From NCBI GenBank assembly GCA_033439795.1, contig JAUTDP010000001.1, positions 2,046,001 to 2,110,000 of the forward strand: 64,000 nt of DNA, written 5' to 3'. The position numbers and the translations under genes were made by a program. The stretch is from Sordaria brevicollis (Eukaryota > Ascomycota > Sordariomycetes > Sordariales > Sordariaceae). The notes under the pieces are model-generated. The model was given only the letters and a program-made list of their open reading frames with translations, was not told where the DNA came from and did not search any database. Each line of letters begins with the position of its first letter. Positions within the stretch are counted from its first letter, which is position 1. Of this stretch, positions 22,864 through 34,707 are shown piece by piece.

Positions 22864-24389
22864 CGACCAGATGGCCATACTTGCTGGCCAACTCCCCCTT
22901 TTCCCCTTGCTGTTTTTCTTTTCTTTCAAACCATATATACCTGTACTCATGTTTTTCCTTCTTCCCATTTCCTTTTTGCATTTCTGGTGTTGTGGTTGGA
23001 GCATATTAAGAGCTTTCATACATACACCCATGGCTTATTTGCCTTCATCCCCAGTTTTTCTTTTCATCCGCTTGTTTTCATATGATACCGGAAGGCTGTT
23101 TTTTTTTTCTTTTTTCTTTGCGTTTACATACACTACTGCCAGCATTATTACGCATGCATGATACCCATGAGAGAAAGAAAGAAAGCCCCTAAGAAGAGGG
23201 GATGGTTGTTGGTTTGGCTGTATGTACGATTTGGTTGGGGTTGAAGATGGGATGAAAAGCGAGGAAGATTAAGATTAGACGGGATGAAAGATAGGGGCCA
23301 TGATCCGCCTCACAGATTGTACATTTAGCATAGTGTTCTCCGACATAAATCACGAGTTGTACTCTACCGTTTTCTGGCTCTCTCAATGTGAGCGTGACCT
23401 GGTGCGAAGTTGTGAACACATAAGAGATAATCTGACTCCTCATCCTTGACAGCCATACACACCCCAAGGTATATATTGGAAAACTCTCGATAGTCAAGCT
23501 CGCGATATACTCAGTTTTCCATCTGGCACCCACGTACACCTCTACGTACCTTTCTAGTTCCTACCCACCCATCCTTGATGTCCTATCAGACTGGTGGTAC
23601 ATATGTAGTCCGCTGGAGAACACTCGCGTGCCACTCACTGCTCGTCACCAGAACTTTTCCTCTGAAAGTCCAATTTAGGCTATGGCAACCACTCGCTGGA
23701 CCTTCCTTTTAATGCCCTTGTTAACTTGCAAGTTAATCATCACAGAGCATAGATGTTTCGTGGCCCCCACCCAGTCCGTCACGCAGCCAGGGGCATCAAC
23801 CAAAGTGGCGAAGTAAACCCTAACCCTCACCATCGACAGCGACTTTTGTCCGGGGTTTATAACCACCAACTTTGCCCACAGTCAGCGGTTACAGCCTGGG
23901 ACGCACAACGGTTTATACCGCTTATCTTTCTTGTGTGCGCCCTGCGGTTCTATGTCCGTTTGATCCGTGCTCGCAAAAGAGGTTAGTTGTATAAGCCGCG
24001 AGTACGCCTCCGGACTGTAACTTGAGTTATCCTTTTTGCCAATCTTTTTTTGGGGGTGTTCGATCTAAACGAAATGGGGGCGAGGAGAATGGAGGTGCTG
24101 GCGGCGGGCAGTGAGGCCTACAGCTTTGATGGCAGGTTGGCGGAGGTGGTTGCATGTGCGCTGTCAGTGCAACATCGAATTGAGTTAATCTGGACGAATC
24201 AGAACGGCGGAAGAATGATGGAGAGTAACCGGATGGGGAATAGCGGCGTGCCGCTAGATGATGAGTTCGAGTCTTGTTCGAGTCGGGACTTGCTTTTGTT
24301 TTTGTGTTGAATTGGTTTTTGGATTTCGGAAGGTATCGGCATCATCGTCTGCATCCATCGCAGTTTGAACCACCACCCAACATTTTTAG
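22864..24389. other. Intergenic region between converging genes
   Basis: About 1.5 kb between the 3' ends of the C2H2 gene and the beta-galactosidase gene. It is T-rich and 3' UTR-like at 22900-23150. One GTAAACCCTAACCC word at 23812 is too short to be a telomere relic. No gene seen. Confidence 0.45.
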
Positions 24390-27300
24390 CTATGCATACT
24401 CCAGTCTCTCCTCAGTCCACCAAGGTTGCAAATATTTCCCATCAAACCTACTTTCAAAAGACGACTCCACCGCGTACCTGGTTACCAACTCAACATCAAC
24501 CTTTGCTCCCTTCTCCGTCTGCGCCCAAACCGCGAGACCAATGACATTATCGCCTCCGTGGTTCAAAACACCAGCGGGGACGGGGAATACATTTTCTGAA
24601 GCAATCGAAGGGTAGTACCGTCCGTACTGATACCCGTTGACGTACAAGAACGCTCGATAGTTCAAGTTGGAAGAGTCCACGGGCGTGAACTTGAATGCGA
24701 AGGAGGCGTCTACGCCCCTGGGAACTTCAAGAGGGAGAGAAGTGCGATAGAACCGTACTGTTGGGCCGATGAAACCTTCCGCCGGGCTAGTTGTTGAAGC
24801 GTTGGACCAGTTCGAGTCGTTAAAGCCTGGAAGATGCCAGCCTAGACGCTCAGCGGAGAGACCACCTTCGTTGTAGTGAGTGCGAATGGGGTCAAGACTG
24901 GCGCGGTTGGGATCGGAGCCGCCTGCTGTTCCAGCTAACTTCCAGAGGTCGAACTTGGGGGTAGTGCTGGAGTTGGAGCTCAGAAGGGTGGCGTTGAGGA
25001 TGCCGCGGGGATTGAGAGCCGCCGAGAGTTGGTCATGGCCTGTGTCATCGTGCATCACAACAAGAACATTGGTTTGGTTGGTGAAGATGGTTGCGTTGGC
25101 AAAGGAGAGGGTTGCATTGCTGGCAGCAACGGTCGGGTCACCGGTATAAGAACCCAGGAATTTGCCGTTGAGGAAGGCTGACCAGCTGTGAGCGGTGCCT
25201 CCTTGGATGCTGAGGTAAACACCAGAAGCCCCGGAGTCTCCGGAGAAATGGCCGCGCCAAAGCTTGATGCCTGTGTGGAAGCCATACTCGTCCGAGAAGA
25301 GGTAAGGTACGGTACCTTTGGTAGCGCTGGGTGTTGTGGTATGGTTGGCAATAACCCAAGCAGGACCATCATCGGAATAGTCCGCAGCTAGTTCATGAAG
25401 ACTCTCTTGAGATTTCCATGCTCCGAACTTGGGTACCGAGAACTTGGACGGCGCCTGGAGCGATGCCTTGAGCGTACCATACTTGGTCTTTGTCGTCCGG
25501 AGCTTCTTTCCGTTCCACTTGATGGTTGAGACGCGTTTGGACGTGAACACCTCAATATCAGTTACGTTGCTGGAGTCTCCAGTGACTGAGATGGTGCTGC
25601 CTTGCACACTCGCTGACCTTACAAGACGTGGCCCGACAACAATGGCTATAAAATGTCAGAATTCATTCGCCAACGACGAAATGTGTACTTACCAGTCTTG
25701 TCCACAGGCACCTTTGGATCTTTGGTCAAAGCAGGAACCCAAGTCTTGTACGCTGTCTCGCGATCGACAAGCACAACCCTAACATCGTTGTCGAATTCTA
25801 GCACAGTCGCCCCTTCATGCTGGGTAAAACCAACCACCATTCCCTTATCTCGCTTGTCAAATACAGCTGTCTGACCGCTGTTGCTGGAGGCCAGCGTGCC
25901 ATTTTTGGCGCCCTTGAGATAGAACTCCCCAGAGATGCCAACAGGAGTCCAGAAGACGAGCGTTGTCTTTCCATCTATGACGCTATATGTCAAGACCTCT
26001 GTGGTTGCGTAGTGAAGAGTGTGCTTTGCGAAGTGAAAGTCGGCAACAAAGATCTTGCCCTCGTGGCCGACGAGCTTTGGGCAAGGTGCGACCTTGGGGA
26101 CGTAGAAGCTGCCCACACTGGTGGTCACGTTGATTGCAAAGGTCTCTTCAGAGGCCGAAGACGTCGTAGCATGACGAATAACGTAGAACCGTGCACCAGT
26201 CTTGGGGTTTCTGAGCTCTGTAGTGAAAATGTTGGTATTATTGGTGTAGTTGGTGCTGTTACCGAGACGATCTGTGAAGGCAAGCTCATCAGCAGCACGA
26301 GTAAACAGGCCAAGGTTCTTGATCTCGTAGTATTTGTTGCCAATGTTTCTGTCTTCGGAAATGGCAGCACCGTAGTCGTAACTGCTACCCAAAAAAGGAG
26401 CAGCCAGCCAGCCCCAGTTCGTGCCACCGTAGATCATGTATAGGTTCAGAATCGTGATTCGCTGGGCAATGTTGTCGCGATAGTAGAAGTTGACAAATTC
26501 GGGACCAGTTCGTTCGGCACATCCGCCCGCGGGGCTAAGCCAGGGGCTCATGGCACCGCCTTGGAACTCGGGCATGAAGGAGGGTTGGTTCGGGGAGACC
26601 AGCTGGAAGTGGTCATGGTAGTTGGGGACGGCGAACGGTTTGATATTGTTTCCGCATTCTTCTGTGACACAGGACCAGCATTGGGGCTGGTAGCCGGTGT
26701 TAGCTCCGTACGCAATCACTCATGGAAGATACTCACATAGCTGTCCAGCCCGTAGATGTCCACATCTCCACCAGCTCCAACAGTGTCATAGTCTTTCGAC
26801 CAAGGACGCCCATTCGCATTAGGAGCATTGTGTACACTCGGTACAACAATACCATTCTCAATGGCATTCTCCTTCAGCTTCTCCATGTAGGACACTGCCT
26901 TCATATTGGGTATCTTGGCCTCCACATTCTTCCACTGTTCGCCGTACTCATTCTCAAGTTGGTACATAATGACCGTACCACCCTCAGTAAGCTGGAAGGG
27001 CTTGACGAGCTTGGCAATGCCCGTCTGATATGGAGACCAGGCTTCGGTAAACGCTGACCCGTTGGAGCGCAACTCTCCATAAGCACCCGTTGTAGACCAA
27101 AGCGCCAGTCCTCCGGCGTTCAGTTCCCCGTTGATATACGGACCAGGCCGCACAAGGACGTAGATACCGACTTCCCTGGCCATCTTGAAGAAGCGGGTCA
27201 GGTTGTGTGCGCCGGTGCTGAAGTCGACTTGGTCGGGCGTAGGAGCGTGGAAGCCCCAGTGCGTGTAGATGGAGATCATGCGCATGCCCGCGGCTTTGAC

Positions 27301-27555
27301 TTTCTGTAGGACGTCTTCCCACAATTCAGGAACGGGCAGTCGGAATGGGTGCATTTCGCCGCCAAAGAGGAAGAGACGTTCGCCATTGATGATGATGCTG
27401 TAGTGATCCCATTGGATCTGGTCTTGGAGGTCGTTGCCCTGGATAGGCCAAGTCGCGGCTAATGTGTCGGAGGCTCCTAGGACGAGCTGAAGGCCTGAAA
27501 ATAGTAGGAGGAGGCCGTTGGCGGACGGCCCGACGGCCTTGTCGAGGAAGCGCAT
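24390..27555 (-). CDS. Secreted GH35 beta-galactosidase (3 exons)
   Basis: Exons on the minus strand are 27555-26737, 26686-25693 and 25645-24390. Introns are 50 bp (GTGAGT...GCTAAC...CCAG) and 47 bp (GTAAGT...TATAG). The product is 1,022 residues, the usual size of fungal five-domain GH35 enzymes. Residues 1-28 form a signal peptide. The catalytic barrel shows WDHYSIIINGERLFLFGGE, GPYINGELNAGG with the acid/base Glu at 144, YQLENEYG at 198-205, and MPEFQGGAMSPW with the nucleophile Glu at 313. The first junction restores DIYGLDSY-PQCWSC. Later regions match the beta-sandwich domains, and several NXS/NXT sites fit a glycosylated secreted protein. Known: GH35 enzymes remove terminal beta-galactose from plant polysaccharides and lactose. 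Both catalytic residues are present, so it should be active. Confidence 0.95.
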
Positions 27556-28632
27556 CTTTTACTGTCCTTATGGATTTGAAGTGTCCAGGCCGATGAACAG
27601 CTGCGGTCTTCGGCGGGAATTGGGCCCCGAGTCGTATTTGAGGACTCGCACACATTATATCCGATGCCGATCACTTGCCCTGAAGGCTCTCTGTCGAAGT
27701 TGTTTCATCATGACTTTTGGCCATCAGATCGGTGTCCATCAAGTGACAAGTCGGAGTGTTTCCCGTGGATAGAGTGGTCGTGAAGTCGGGAGCGTCACAT
27801 TGAGGGGATTCCCGAGGGCCATTGTCGAATGATATGGGTGCGCTTGTGGCAGAGTTGCGATTGAAGAGGAGACAACCAAGTTTGACTTTACAGTGGTGGG
27901 CGGCCCGCGAATGCAAACGGGAAAAGTTTGATTTGGGGAATTATTTTTCCACTGCTCATGACGTTTCCGTTGCTCCTTCTCGAAATGGGGTCGTGGGGTA
28001 GCACCCCCGTCGTTGCTTCCCTCCTCGGGTTTTTGCAGCAATGCCGGACCATAATCGTTGCGTCAGTCGGTGAGCTTTGCCGAGAATCTGTTCCATTCAA
28101 CTTTGGAAATATTTTCGTCATTTCCATATTCTTCTGCTTTTTTTTGCATTGGAGTTGATATGTCAAGAAATTGACCATCAAGGGAAACCATCTCGCATCG
28201 TCTCGTTCCATCTCCAGGTCGCAGCTCCCGTCCCATTTGTACATATCTCCAAATTTCCCCACCTTCCTCTCCCGATCTGAAGATTTGCTTTCGGGCAGTG
28301 TTCTCCCGAACGCCGAGTTTCCTTCTTTGAACGGTTGGTATTCCGTATTCGATCTGGATCTTGGGGAGGTGCATTTTGGTTGAGAAAGGAGGGTAGTATG
28401 AATGCTCAAGATCCCACTTGAGAGACCTCAAAGAGTTTAGGTACAGGCAGTTCATTTTCTCTTCCCGGTCTTCTAATAAATCACCACCATGACTCTGATC
28501 CTCTAGTCACAACCACAGGAAAGTTCCGGTCTCATGTTTATTATCACCGCCTCTTCTTGAACATGGAATCTCGCACCCGCCCCTTCTCACTCGCTCGCTT
28601 GCCGCCCGGGAACAGATCTGGAGTCGCGCTTA
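27556..28632. other. Intergenic region, beta-galactosidase promoter
   Basis: About 1.1 kb between the start of the GH35 gene and the 3' end of the HET gene, both on the minus strand. It should hold the GH35 promoter. Frames here are short and unlike known families. Confidence 0.45.
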
Positions 28633-30868
28633 TCAGCCCAGCCGTAACTCTCGCTCTTCGAGACCGGCTTCAAATTGTTCGACCGACTGTTGATCCCTGA
28701 AACCCAGGTAGGCTTTCGTTACGCGCTCATATACCCATCTTCCAGCGCTGTACTCAACTGGCTGAAGTAAGAGGATTATCACTTCCACACGTCCATCCTC
28801 GAACTTTTTCTTTGTAAAAGTAAGTCCGACAAGTCGATGTACCTTTCCTGCAACTTGCTCCAAAGTGTTCGGTGGCATGTATAGATTCGGGGCAGTGCAT
28901 CCGGCGAGTTTGCAGGCTACTGGTTCAGTATATATCCAAGTGTCATTGGGTGAATCTTGATAGGGGTAGGGGGTTTCAGGTTTACCCCAAGTAAAGCCTA
29001 CGTCAAAGCAAGCCCCCTTGATGTCCAGAAACCTTGGGTGCAAGCCAAGGGCTGAGTTCTTGAGGATTTGTTCCGCGTCTTTCTCCCAACTTAGGTCCAC
29101 GTTATGGCCCTCATAGACTGCCCGGATGGCACATTTGTAGGCGTGCTCCTCATCCAATACCACTCGAGACACTATCAAGACATGCTGAGAAGTGCTTTTC
29201 CACCCAACCCAGGTCCAACTTGGAAATCCTTTCCGACGTGGTCGATCTAACTTTTCTGAGGACAACTCATTTTTCTGCCAACCGAATGCTGAATCCAACC
29301 AGCTGCTCCTCCATAACAAACTGCTAGCGAGAACCCATGTTTTGCCAAAGCTCCTGAATCCCTCCTCTTGTTCTGCACCTAATTCCGTTGTTATATGCCC
29401 ATTTTTCTGTATGGAACTCTGAGGAAACAGGGGCAAACCGCACAAAAAGTCGAGACCCGTTGCTCGGGGCACTCATTGATCGATACATGTTCAGGATACC
29501 ACTAATAGCATCCAAAGCATCACGATCAAAGGAGAGTTTGCGTTCTACGAATTCCCGGATCCTTTCCCAGACAGTGTAGCTGAGGGAGATGGCAGCAGGA
29601 GATGGGAAAGCAAGAACCGAGGGATCATCGTTGTTCTGGGATGCAAGTGTTGGTGAGACCTTGCCCTCTTCGTACATCATTTGTTGGCATTGAAAGAAGA
29701 CCTGGTTGTCGGTAAAGACGAGGCGCCGTCTGGATAGCAGAGCTTCTTGGTATGTCCAACCTCGAGTGTTCCACGTGGATAGAATGATATCATCCTTGGG
29801 CGGATGATATAATCTGAGCTGTTGTGGGGGTTCGGCACATGTCAGAACACCCGCAAGCTCTATCCGCAGTTCGGGTTTGAATTGCCTCGAGCCGACGCCC
29901 GGCAACCCATACTCTTCATCATCTCCAGCTGCCGCAATGATGGTCATTGCGGAGCGAGAGTAAATCCTATCCATGAGTCTGATCTGGGCATGCTTTGCTG
30001 ATGTATCGTCTTGTGGGATGCAATATTTGTCCACCCACAGATACCTGAATCCTAGTTCGTTTACAACTCGGATAGAATCCTCGACGACTTGGGGCAATCG
30101 GTTGGGGAGAGTTTTGACCGAACGTTCCCCATCGATATCTTCGGACGTTTTACTTGAAGATGTGGTGCCCCAGACATAACTCAGTGTCGCATATATGGTG
30201 CCATCAGCTTCAGACGCTGGTATAATCCGTCGGGATACACAATCAACAAGCTGAAACCCAACAATGAGATCAAGGTCCGATGGGCTGCAGAAGCAAGCAT
30301 CGCCGTGGTGCTTGCCACAGTCATCCAGCCACTTTGTGATAAGCTGATAATCCACTGAGCGTGGATATATTGTTTTATCGACATGGTTGTCACTTTTTGT
30401 CCCATCTAGATAAGGCTCTATACCGGAGAGATCTCGGAAATACGCCCAGCCGATGTGGCGGTACCGGCTCGGACAGAAAAAAGGCTCCCAGCCCGGCCCA
30501 TAGAGGGGGGGTTTTCTATATTGTGAAGAGTGCTCCACGAATAGAATTGATTTGCCGGTACCTTCAAGGCCTCGGCGAATAGCTGAGGCGAGGAGAAAAG
30601 AGCACACAGGACACAGTGGAGAGCTTTCTGTGATTATCCTATGGCCCCACCAACCGCTCTTACAGTCGTCGCACCATGGTGCAGTCACAGCAACGGCCGA
30701 GTTGTTGTCAGACGCTGCCGGCGCACCATCATTGACAGGAGCAAGCACGCCGCTGCCATCAACTCCAGGACTTTTGACTCTCTTTTCATCAAACGTTCGA
30801 TGTAAATCGGATGTATCGCCCATTATACGGGGCTTGAGATTCGCAGGTTGGAGTTGAGCAGCGATCAT
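28633..30868 (-). pseudogene. HET-domain (heterokaryon incompatibility-like) gene with an apparent frameshift
   Basis: The 5' frame runs from ATG 30868 and the 3' frame ends with TGA at 28633-28635; they overlap at 29324-29472 in different phases. The first frame has the HET hallmarks: YATLSYVWG (226-234), LPQVVEDSIRVVNELGFRYL, WVDKYCIPQDD and MDRIYSRSAMTIIAAAG, preceded by a CDDC...CPVC cysteine pair. The second frame continues with family-like sequence, CGLPLFPQSS and later RRKGFPSWTWVGW. The phase change maps to an A5 run at 29444-29448 (T5 in the coding sense): one base fewer would join the frames with no family sequence lost. Known: HET proteins trigger growth arrest or cell death when unlike hyphae fuse. 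Alternatives are a sequencing error or an intron, but candidate introns are too short or delete conserved residues. A second possible start is Met16 at 30823. Confidence 0.8.
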
Positions 30869-31449
30869 GGAAGGGCCGCGTCGTCGGCTGATCGAACTGG
30901 ATAAAGATTGCCGAAGAGGAATTGGGTACCAAGTGATGATTGTGTCAGGTTAAGAAATGTGAAGACAGTAATGAAGTTCAAGACGACGGGACCAAGTTGA
31001 GTAGAAAGTGTCAGGATCCGACAAGGACGCAGAAATCCTTCGATGTAGTCGGTTAGGCAGCCACGCCCGCATGAGGCCAGACGGCGGGATTGGGTGTCAT
31101 TGGTCAACAGGCCGGAATACATAAGCACTAACCCTTCAGCGGGCAATGCTCCATACATAGCTGTTACTGCAAAGGTTCTCACTCTACATGTCATACTTTC
31201 GTGGTCGATTCGTCGACAAGTCCACCTTTTCACTTTGCCATCCTTCTACGACAGCGAATTTTAATCTCTGAAATACCTCAGCTATAAAACTCAACCATAA
31301 TACGAGGTCTTGACAACGACTCAAACAACTACCCTTTCAACTGTCTTCAGTTTGTTCCCCGAAATCCCCCCCTCCCCCCTTGTCTTCTTCCCACTCCCAT
31401 CATCACCCACCCTTCCCCTCTCACACTACAATCTCAGATCAATCCCAAC
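30869..31449. other. Intergenic region, HET promoter and 3' UTR of the next gene
   Basis: About 580 bp lying between the start of the HET gene and the stop of the next minus-strand gene. The 31300-31450 part is strongly C/T-rich on the plus strand. Nothing else recognised. Confidence 0.45.
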
Positions 31450-34400
31450 TCACACCCCTCCCCTCCTTCCAACAACCTGCTCCCCCAAGCCCCTCACAGT
31501 CTCCAACACCTCCCCAATCAACACCGACGCATCCTCTCTCTTTTTCCCCTCGTCATCGTCTTCATCATTTTGTTGGTCTTGGCTATACATACTTCCACTC
31601 CCCGTCGACTTCGACTCCGGAATCGACTGCATAGAATGCAACGACTTAGACTGGGAATGCAAGGACCGCATGGATTGGATGGTGTGAAACGAATCTTTGT
31701 TGAGGTGGGATTCGATTTCGGAGAGGTGGTCTTCGCGGGAACGTCTTGTTTGGGTGGGTTTGTTGGGAGATGGGTTTTTGGTAGTTTTGGCGGTGGTAGC
31801 CATTGGGTTGCGAGTGAAGTGGGAGATGGTGTTGGCGAAGTTGAGGTAGGGGATTTGATGGGCGGAAGGGTTACTAGTGTGGTTGGGGAGGTGGGTGTCG
31901 TCGAGGGAGGTGAGGCCCGGGTGGTGAGTATCTCCGGGCTGGTGGTGGGAACGGCCGAAGTGGCGGGGTGGAATGCTGGGAGCGCTGGGACTGGAGGTGA
32001 GCAGGCCGGTTGTGCCTTCCTTGGATCTTCGTCGGTGAGGAGTTTGAGTTTCGTTGTGGGGTTGGTGGTGGTTGTTCCTTCCCTCCCTTTGAAACTGACT
32101 GCCGTCTCCTTCCTTTGTTGGACTATTCCTCTTGTGCGAATGCAAAAAATCTTCTACATCACCCTCCACCATTGAGTCCTCAACCTCTTTCTCTCTGCTT
32201 CCTGGGCGACTTCTGCTCTTGTTCCTGCTCCTGAAATGTTCTCTGAACCCACCACCTGAGCCTCCTAAACCGCGCTCGCTACCACGACCCTTTGGCGCCT
32301 CTTCCAATTTTGGTACCTTTGTTAGATACTGTCTTGGGTAGGAAACCACCGTTTCACCAGTTCTCTCCAGATTTCTCTCCGCGTCCTTCTCCGTCGGCGT
32401 CTTCTGACCATCGTTTTGCTCCCCAGAAAAACTTCCATTGCCGGACTCAGCAATGCTCACCAACGAAGACCGAGCCGAAGGAACCGCGCGAGTAACCGAA
32501 TACGGAATACTGGGAACACTATCACCGGGGTTGCTGATTCCAGCACTGAGAATCGGAACAGGACTGCTGATGTTGGCGCGAGTACTACTGAAGCTGTTGG
32601 CGGTAGTGGGAGTCTGTTGACTATCCGAGTCGGAGCTGGGTATTGACTGTTTGCTGTGTCGATGATTACGAAGATGGCGGAGGCCGGGGATGTGAATGGC
32701 TGAGAGGTGGAGGCGGCGGAGGGTGTGGCGGTGGCCGTCATTGCTGTCATGGCTATGATGGCTTCGAGAGTCAGAGTGACGGGCTGGCGAGTCTTGCTCC
32801 TCCTCCATGGATTGAGTACGCTGCGGAGACGGCACTTGATAGGCTCCTGGTGACTTATCGGGAGAGCTTTGCTGACTCTCACTCTTCAGATTCATACTCA
32901 ACCGCGCGAGGGAAGAATTACGATTGTGAGTAGACCGCTTCTTCTCTTCTTTTTGCTCGATCTTCTTCTGGATTTGGTTAAAAGCCGACTCGGCTTTCGG
33001 AGTATTCTCCTGACTTCCTCCATAACCCAGCCCATCAATCTCTTCGAGCGAAGGCCCGTTTGGTTGAGTCTGACAATGATGGTTGTTTTCCGCTTTCTGT
33101 TCACGCACTCCTTCATCCTCATACTCTGAAGCCGAGTCCCAGTCAGCCTTTGTTGTGCTCGCGTTGGCATCGAGTGATGATGACCCGCTTGGTCCGCGGG
33201 GTTGGGCATGTTCCTGATTCAACAGAGAAAGATCAAACTTCTTGGATAGAGAAGCCTTTGGAGTATCGTCATCCGAAAATTCGTACTTGCCCGCCGTCGA
33301 CAAAGGGGGGGATACTGGACGCTTGGAGCTTCTAGGAGGTGGGCTCGGGCTTTGTCGGAACAGAGATGGCGCTGATAATGGTGTTGGAGGCTCAGGCTGA
33401 ACCGAAGCGGACGGCGAGGGCGGAGGATGACCCGCCGCCAGAACCGAGTATTTCAAGGGCGAAGTCGACTTGGTTGATACCGACCGGTTACGCAAACGAG
33501 TCGGCGTGCCTACTGATGACGGGCTTCCACGGCCCAAGCTAGATACCCTGTTCGGCGATCGGAAAGGGACAGGAGGCGCAGGCAGCGGGATCTGCTTGTC
33601 GAAGGCATGTGAAGCTCTTACCGAGACATTGGCTGTTCCTGGCAGCGGCAGTTGGATCTTTGGGATGTCGGCTGGTTTTCCAATATTGGTTTCATGATAT
33701 TCCTCCGGTTCGTACACCTCAACTTCGTCAACCCATAATTCGCAACGGACTTTCCACCAGTAGTCCTGGACTTCCTTTGGATCGCGGCGAATGATTGGCT
33801 TGTCTTCCGGCATGGCAATAATATCGCTGTCCTCCTCTTCCAGCGGCGGGTTGATCGAGAAGTTCTCGAGCTCGTGCATGAGCTTTTCCAAAGCGATGAT
33901 GGAAGCCGAGGACTTTCTGTGCACCAAGCTCGGTCTCCTTGATTGTCGTTGTACAGGTCGCGGGGCACTTGTGGAAGGATGGGTCTCGGTTTGGGCCGCC
34001 GTCTTGACTCTGTCCTGTCGCTTGGTGATACGGAGGGGCTTGGTCTCCTGGTCGATGTCTGGTTTGTTGCTCAATTTCTTTTCCTCGTTCTTCTCGCTTT
34101 TCTCTTCTGCGTCCTTGTCTTCGAAATCGGCAAATCCGTCAAGACACCTCGCCAAAGGCTGGTTGAAGTACGACTTGTAGTTCAGCAACGTCAATGAATC
34201 CTCCTCCTCCATTGAGAAGGGCAAGATGGAGCTCGTCCTCCGGATGACAGGCGTTGACACGCTCCTTGTTCCCTCAAGGGTAGATCCTGCGTCACTGTAC
34301 CTGTTCGTTCCATTCTCATCGTATTGACTGTTCCTCGCATCATGACACTCGCTGACGCCCCGATCGCGTCCATGGCTGCCCTTCACTCGGCGAAAACTCG

Positions 34401-34707
34401 TCAGACTCGCGCCCGTCGACGAGCTGCTCCTGATCGTCGTGCTGTTGCGCGGGGTGATTGGTTCCACGGATGGAAAGATGGGTTTTTGTTGTTTGATTGC
34501 TGCCTCACTCTCGATTGACGCGATGATGGATTGGACCGTTCGTTTGTTGGCCTTCTTTGATGGAGTCGTGACGTCGCGGTTGAGGTTGGATGAGAAGCTG
34601 TGAGGCAGGCCGCGGGGGAGGATTTTGCGATTGAGGATGCTTTCCTGCGGTTGCGACGGAGGGGAGGGAGGGGGTGAGGCACCCGCAGGGGTGGGTGGGT
34701 TGTCCAT
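31450..34707 (-). CDS. Large, mostly disordered protein of unknown function
   Basis: One exon, 1,085 residues, starting MDNPPTPAGASPPPSPP at 34707. I do not recognise the family. Composition is Ser/Pro/Arg/His-rich with little predicted fold. The most globular-looking part is at about 305-345 (DYWWKVRCELWVDEVEVYEPEEYHE), the only aromatic-rich acidic segment and the best candidate for a conserved motif. Near the N-terminus lies NKRTVQSIIASIESEAAIKQ, possibly a short helix. Proline-rich PPAPPVPFRSPNR and PTPLSAPSLFRQSPSPPPRSS stretches could bind SH3 or WW domains. The C-terminus has an EIESHLNKDSFHTIQSMRSL helix-like segment and a short VLIGEVLETVRGLGEQV helix. Length, continuous frame and codon use support a real gene; function is unknown. 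Confidence 0.8.
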   Translation of the reverse strand: MDNPPTPAGASPPPSPPSQPQESILNRKILPRGLPHSFSSNLNRDVTTPSKKANKRTVQSIIASIESEAAIKQQKPIFPSVEPITPRNSTTIRSSSSTGASLTSFRRVKGSHGRDRGVSECHDARNSQYDENGTNRYSDAGSTLEGTRSVSTPVIRRTSSILPFSMEEEDSLTLLNYKSYFNQPLARCLDGFADFEDKDAEEKSEKNEEKKLSNKPDIDQETKPLRITKRQDRVKTAAQTETHPSTSAPRPVQRQSRRPSLVHRKSSASIIALEKLMHELENFSINPPLEEEDSDIIAMPEDKPIIRRDPKEVQDYWWKVRCELWVDEVEVYEPEEYHETNIGKPADIPKIQLPLPGTANVSVRASHAFDKQIPLPAPPVPFRSPNRVSSLGRGSPSSVGTPTRLRNRSVSTKSTSPLKYSVLAAGHPPPSPSASVQPEPPTPLSAPSLFRQSPSPPPRSSKRPVSPPLSTAGKYEFSDDDTPKASLSKKFDLSLLNQEHAQPRGPSGSSSLDANASTTKADWDSASEYEDEGVREQKAENNHHCQTQPNGPSLEEIDGLGYGGSQENTPKAESAFNQIQKKIEQKEEKKRSTHNRNSSLARLSMNLKSESQQSSPDKSPGAYQVPSPQRTQSMEEEQDSPARHSDSRSHHSHDSNDGHRHTLRRLHLSAIHIPGLRHLRNHRHSKQSIPSSDSDSQQTPTTANSFSSTRANISSPVPILSAGISNPGDSVPSIPYSVTRAVPSARSSLVSIAESGNGSFSGEQNDGQKTPTEKDAERNLERTGETVVSYPRQYLTKVPKLEEAPKGRGSERGLGGSGGGFREHFRSRNKSRSRPGSREKEVEDSMVEGDVEDFLHSHKRNSPTKEGDGSQFQREGRNNHHQPHNETQTPHRRRSKEGTTGLLTSSPSAPSIPPRHFGRSHHQPGDTHHPGLTSLDDTHLPNHTSNPSAHQIPYLNFANTISHFTRNPMATTAKTTKNPSPNKPTQTRRSREDHLSEIESHLNKDSFHTIQSMRSLHSQSKSLHSMQSIPESKSTGSGSMYSQDQQNDEDDDEGKKREDASVLIGEVLETVRGLGEQVVGRRGGV

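Noticed and set aside
29324..29560. An intron joining the two HET frames
   Set aside because: Candidate GT-AG pairs are about 25 bp, or remove conserved HET residues; a one-base length change explains the data better.
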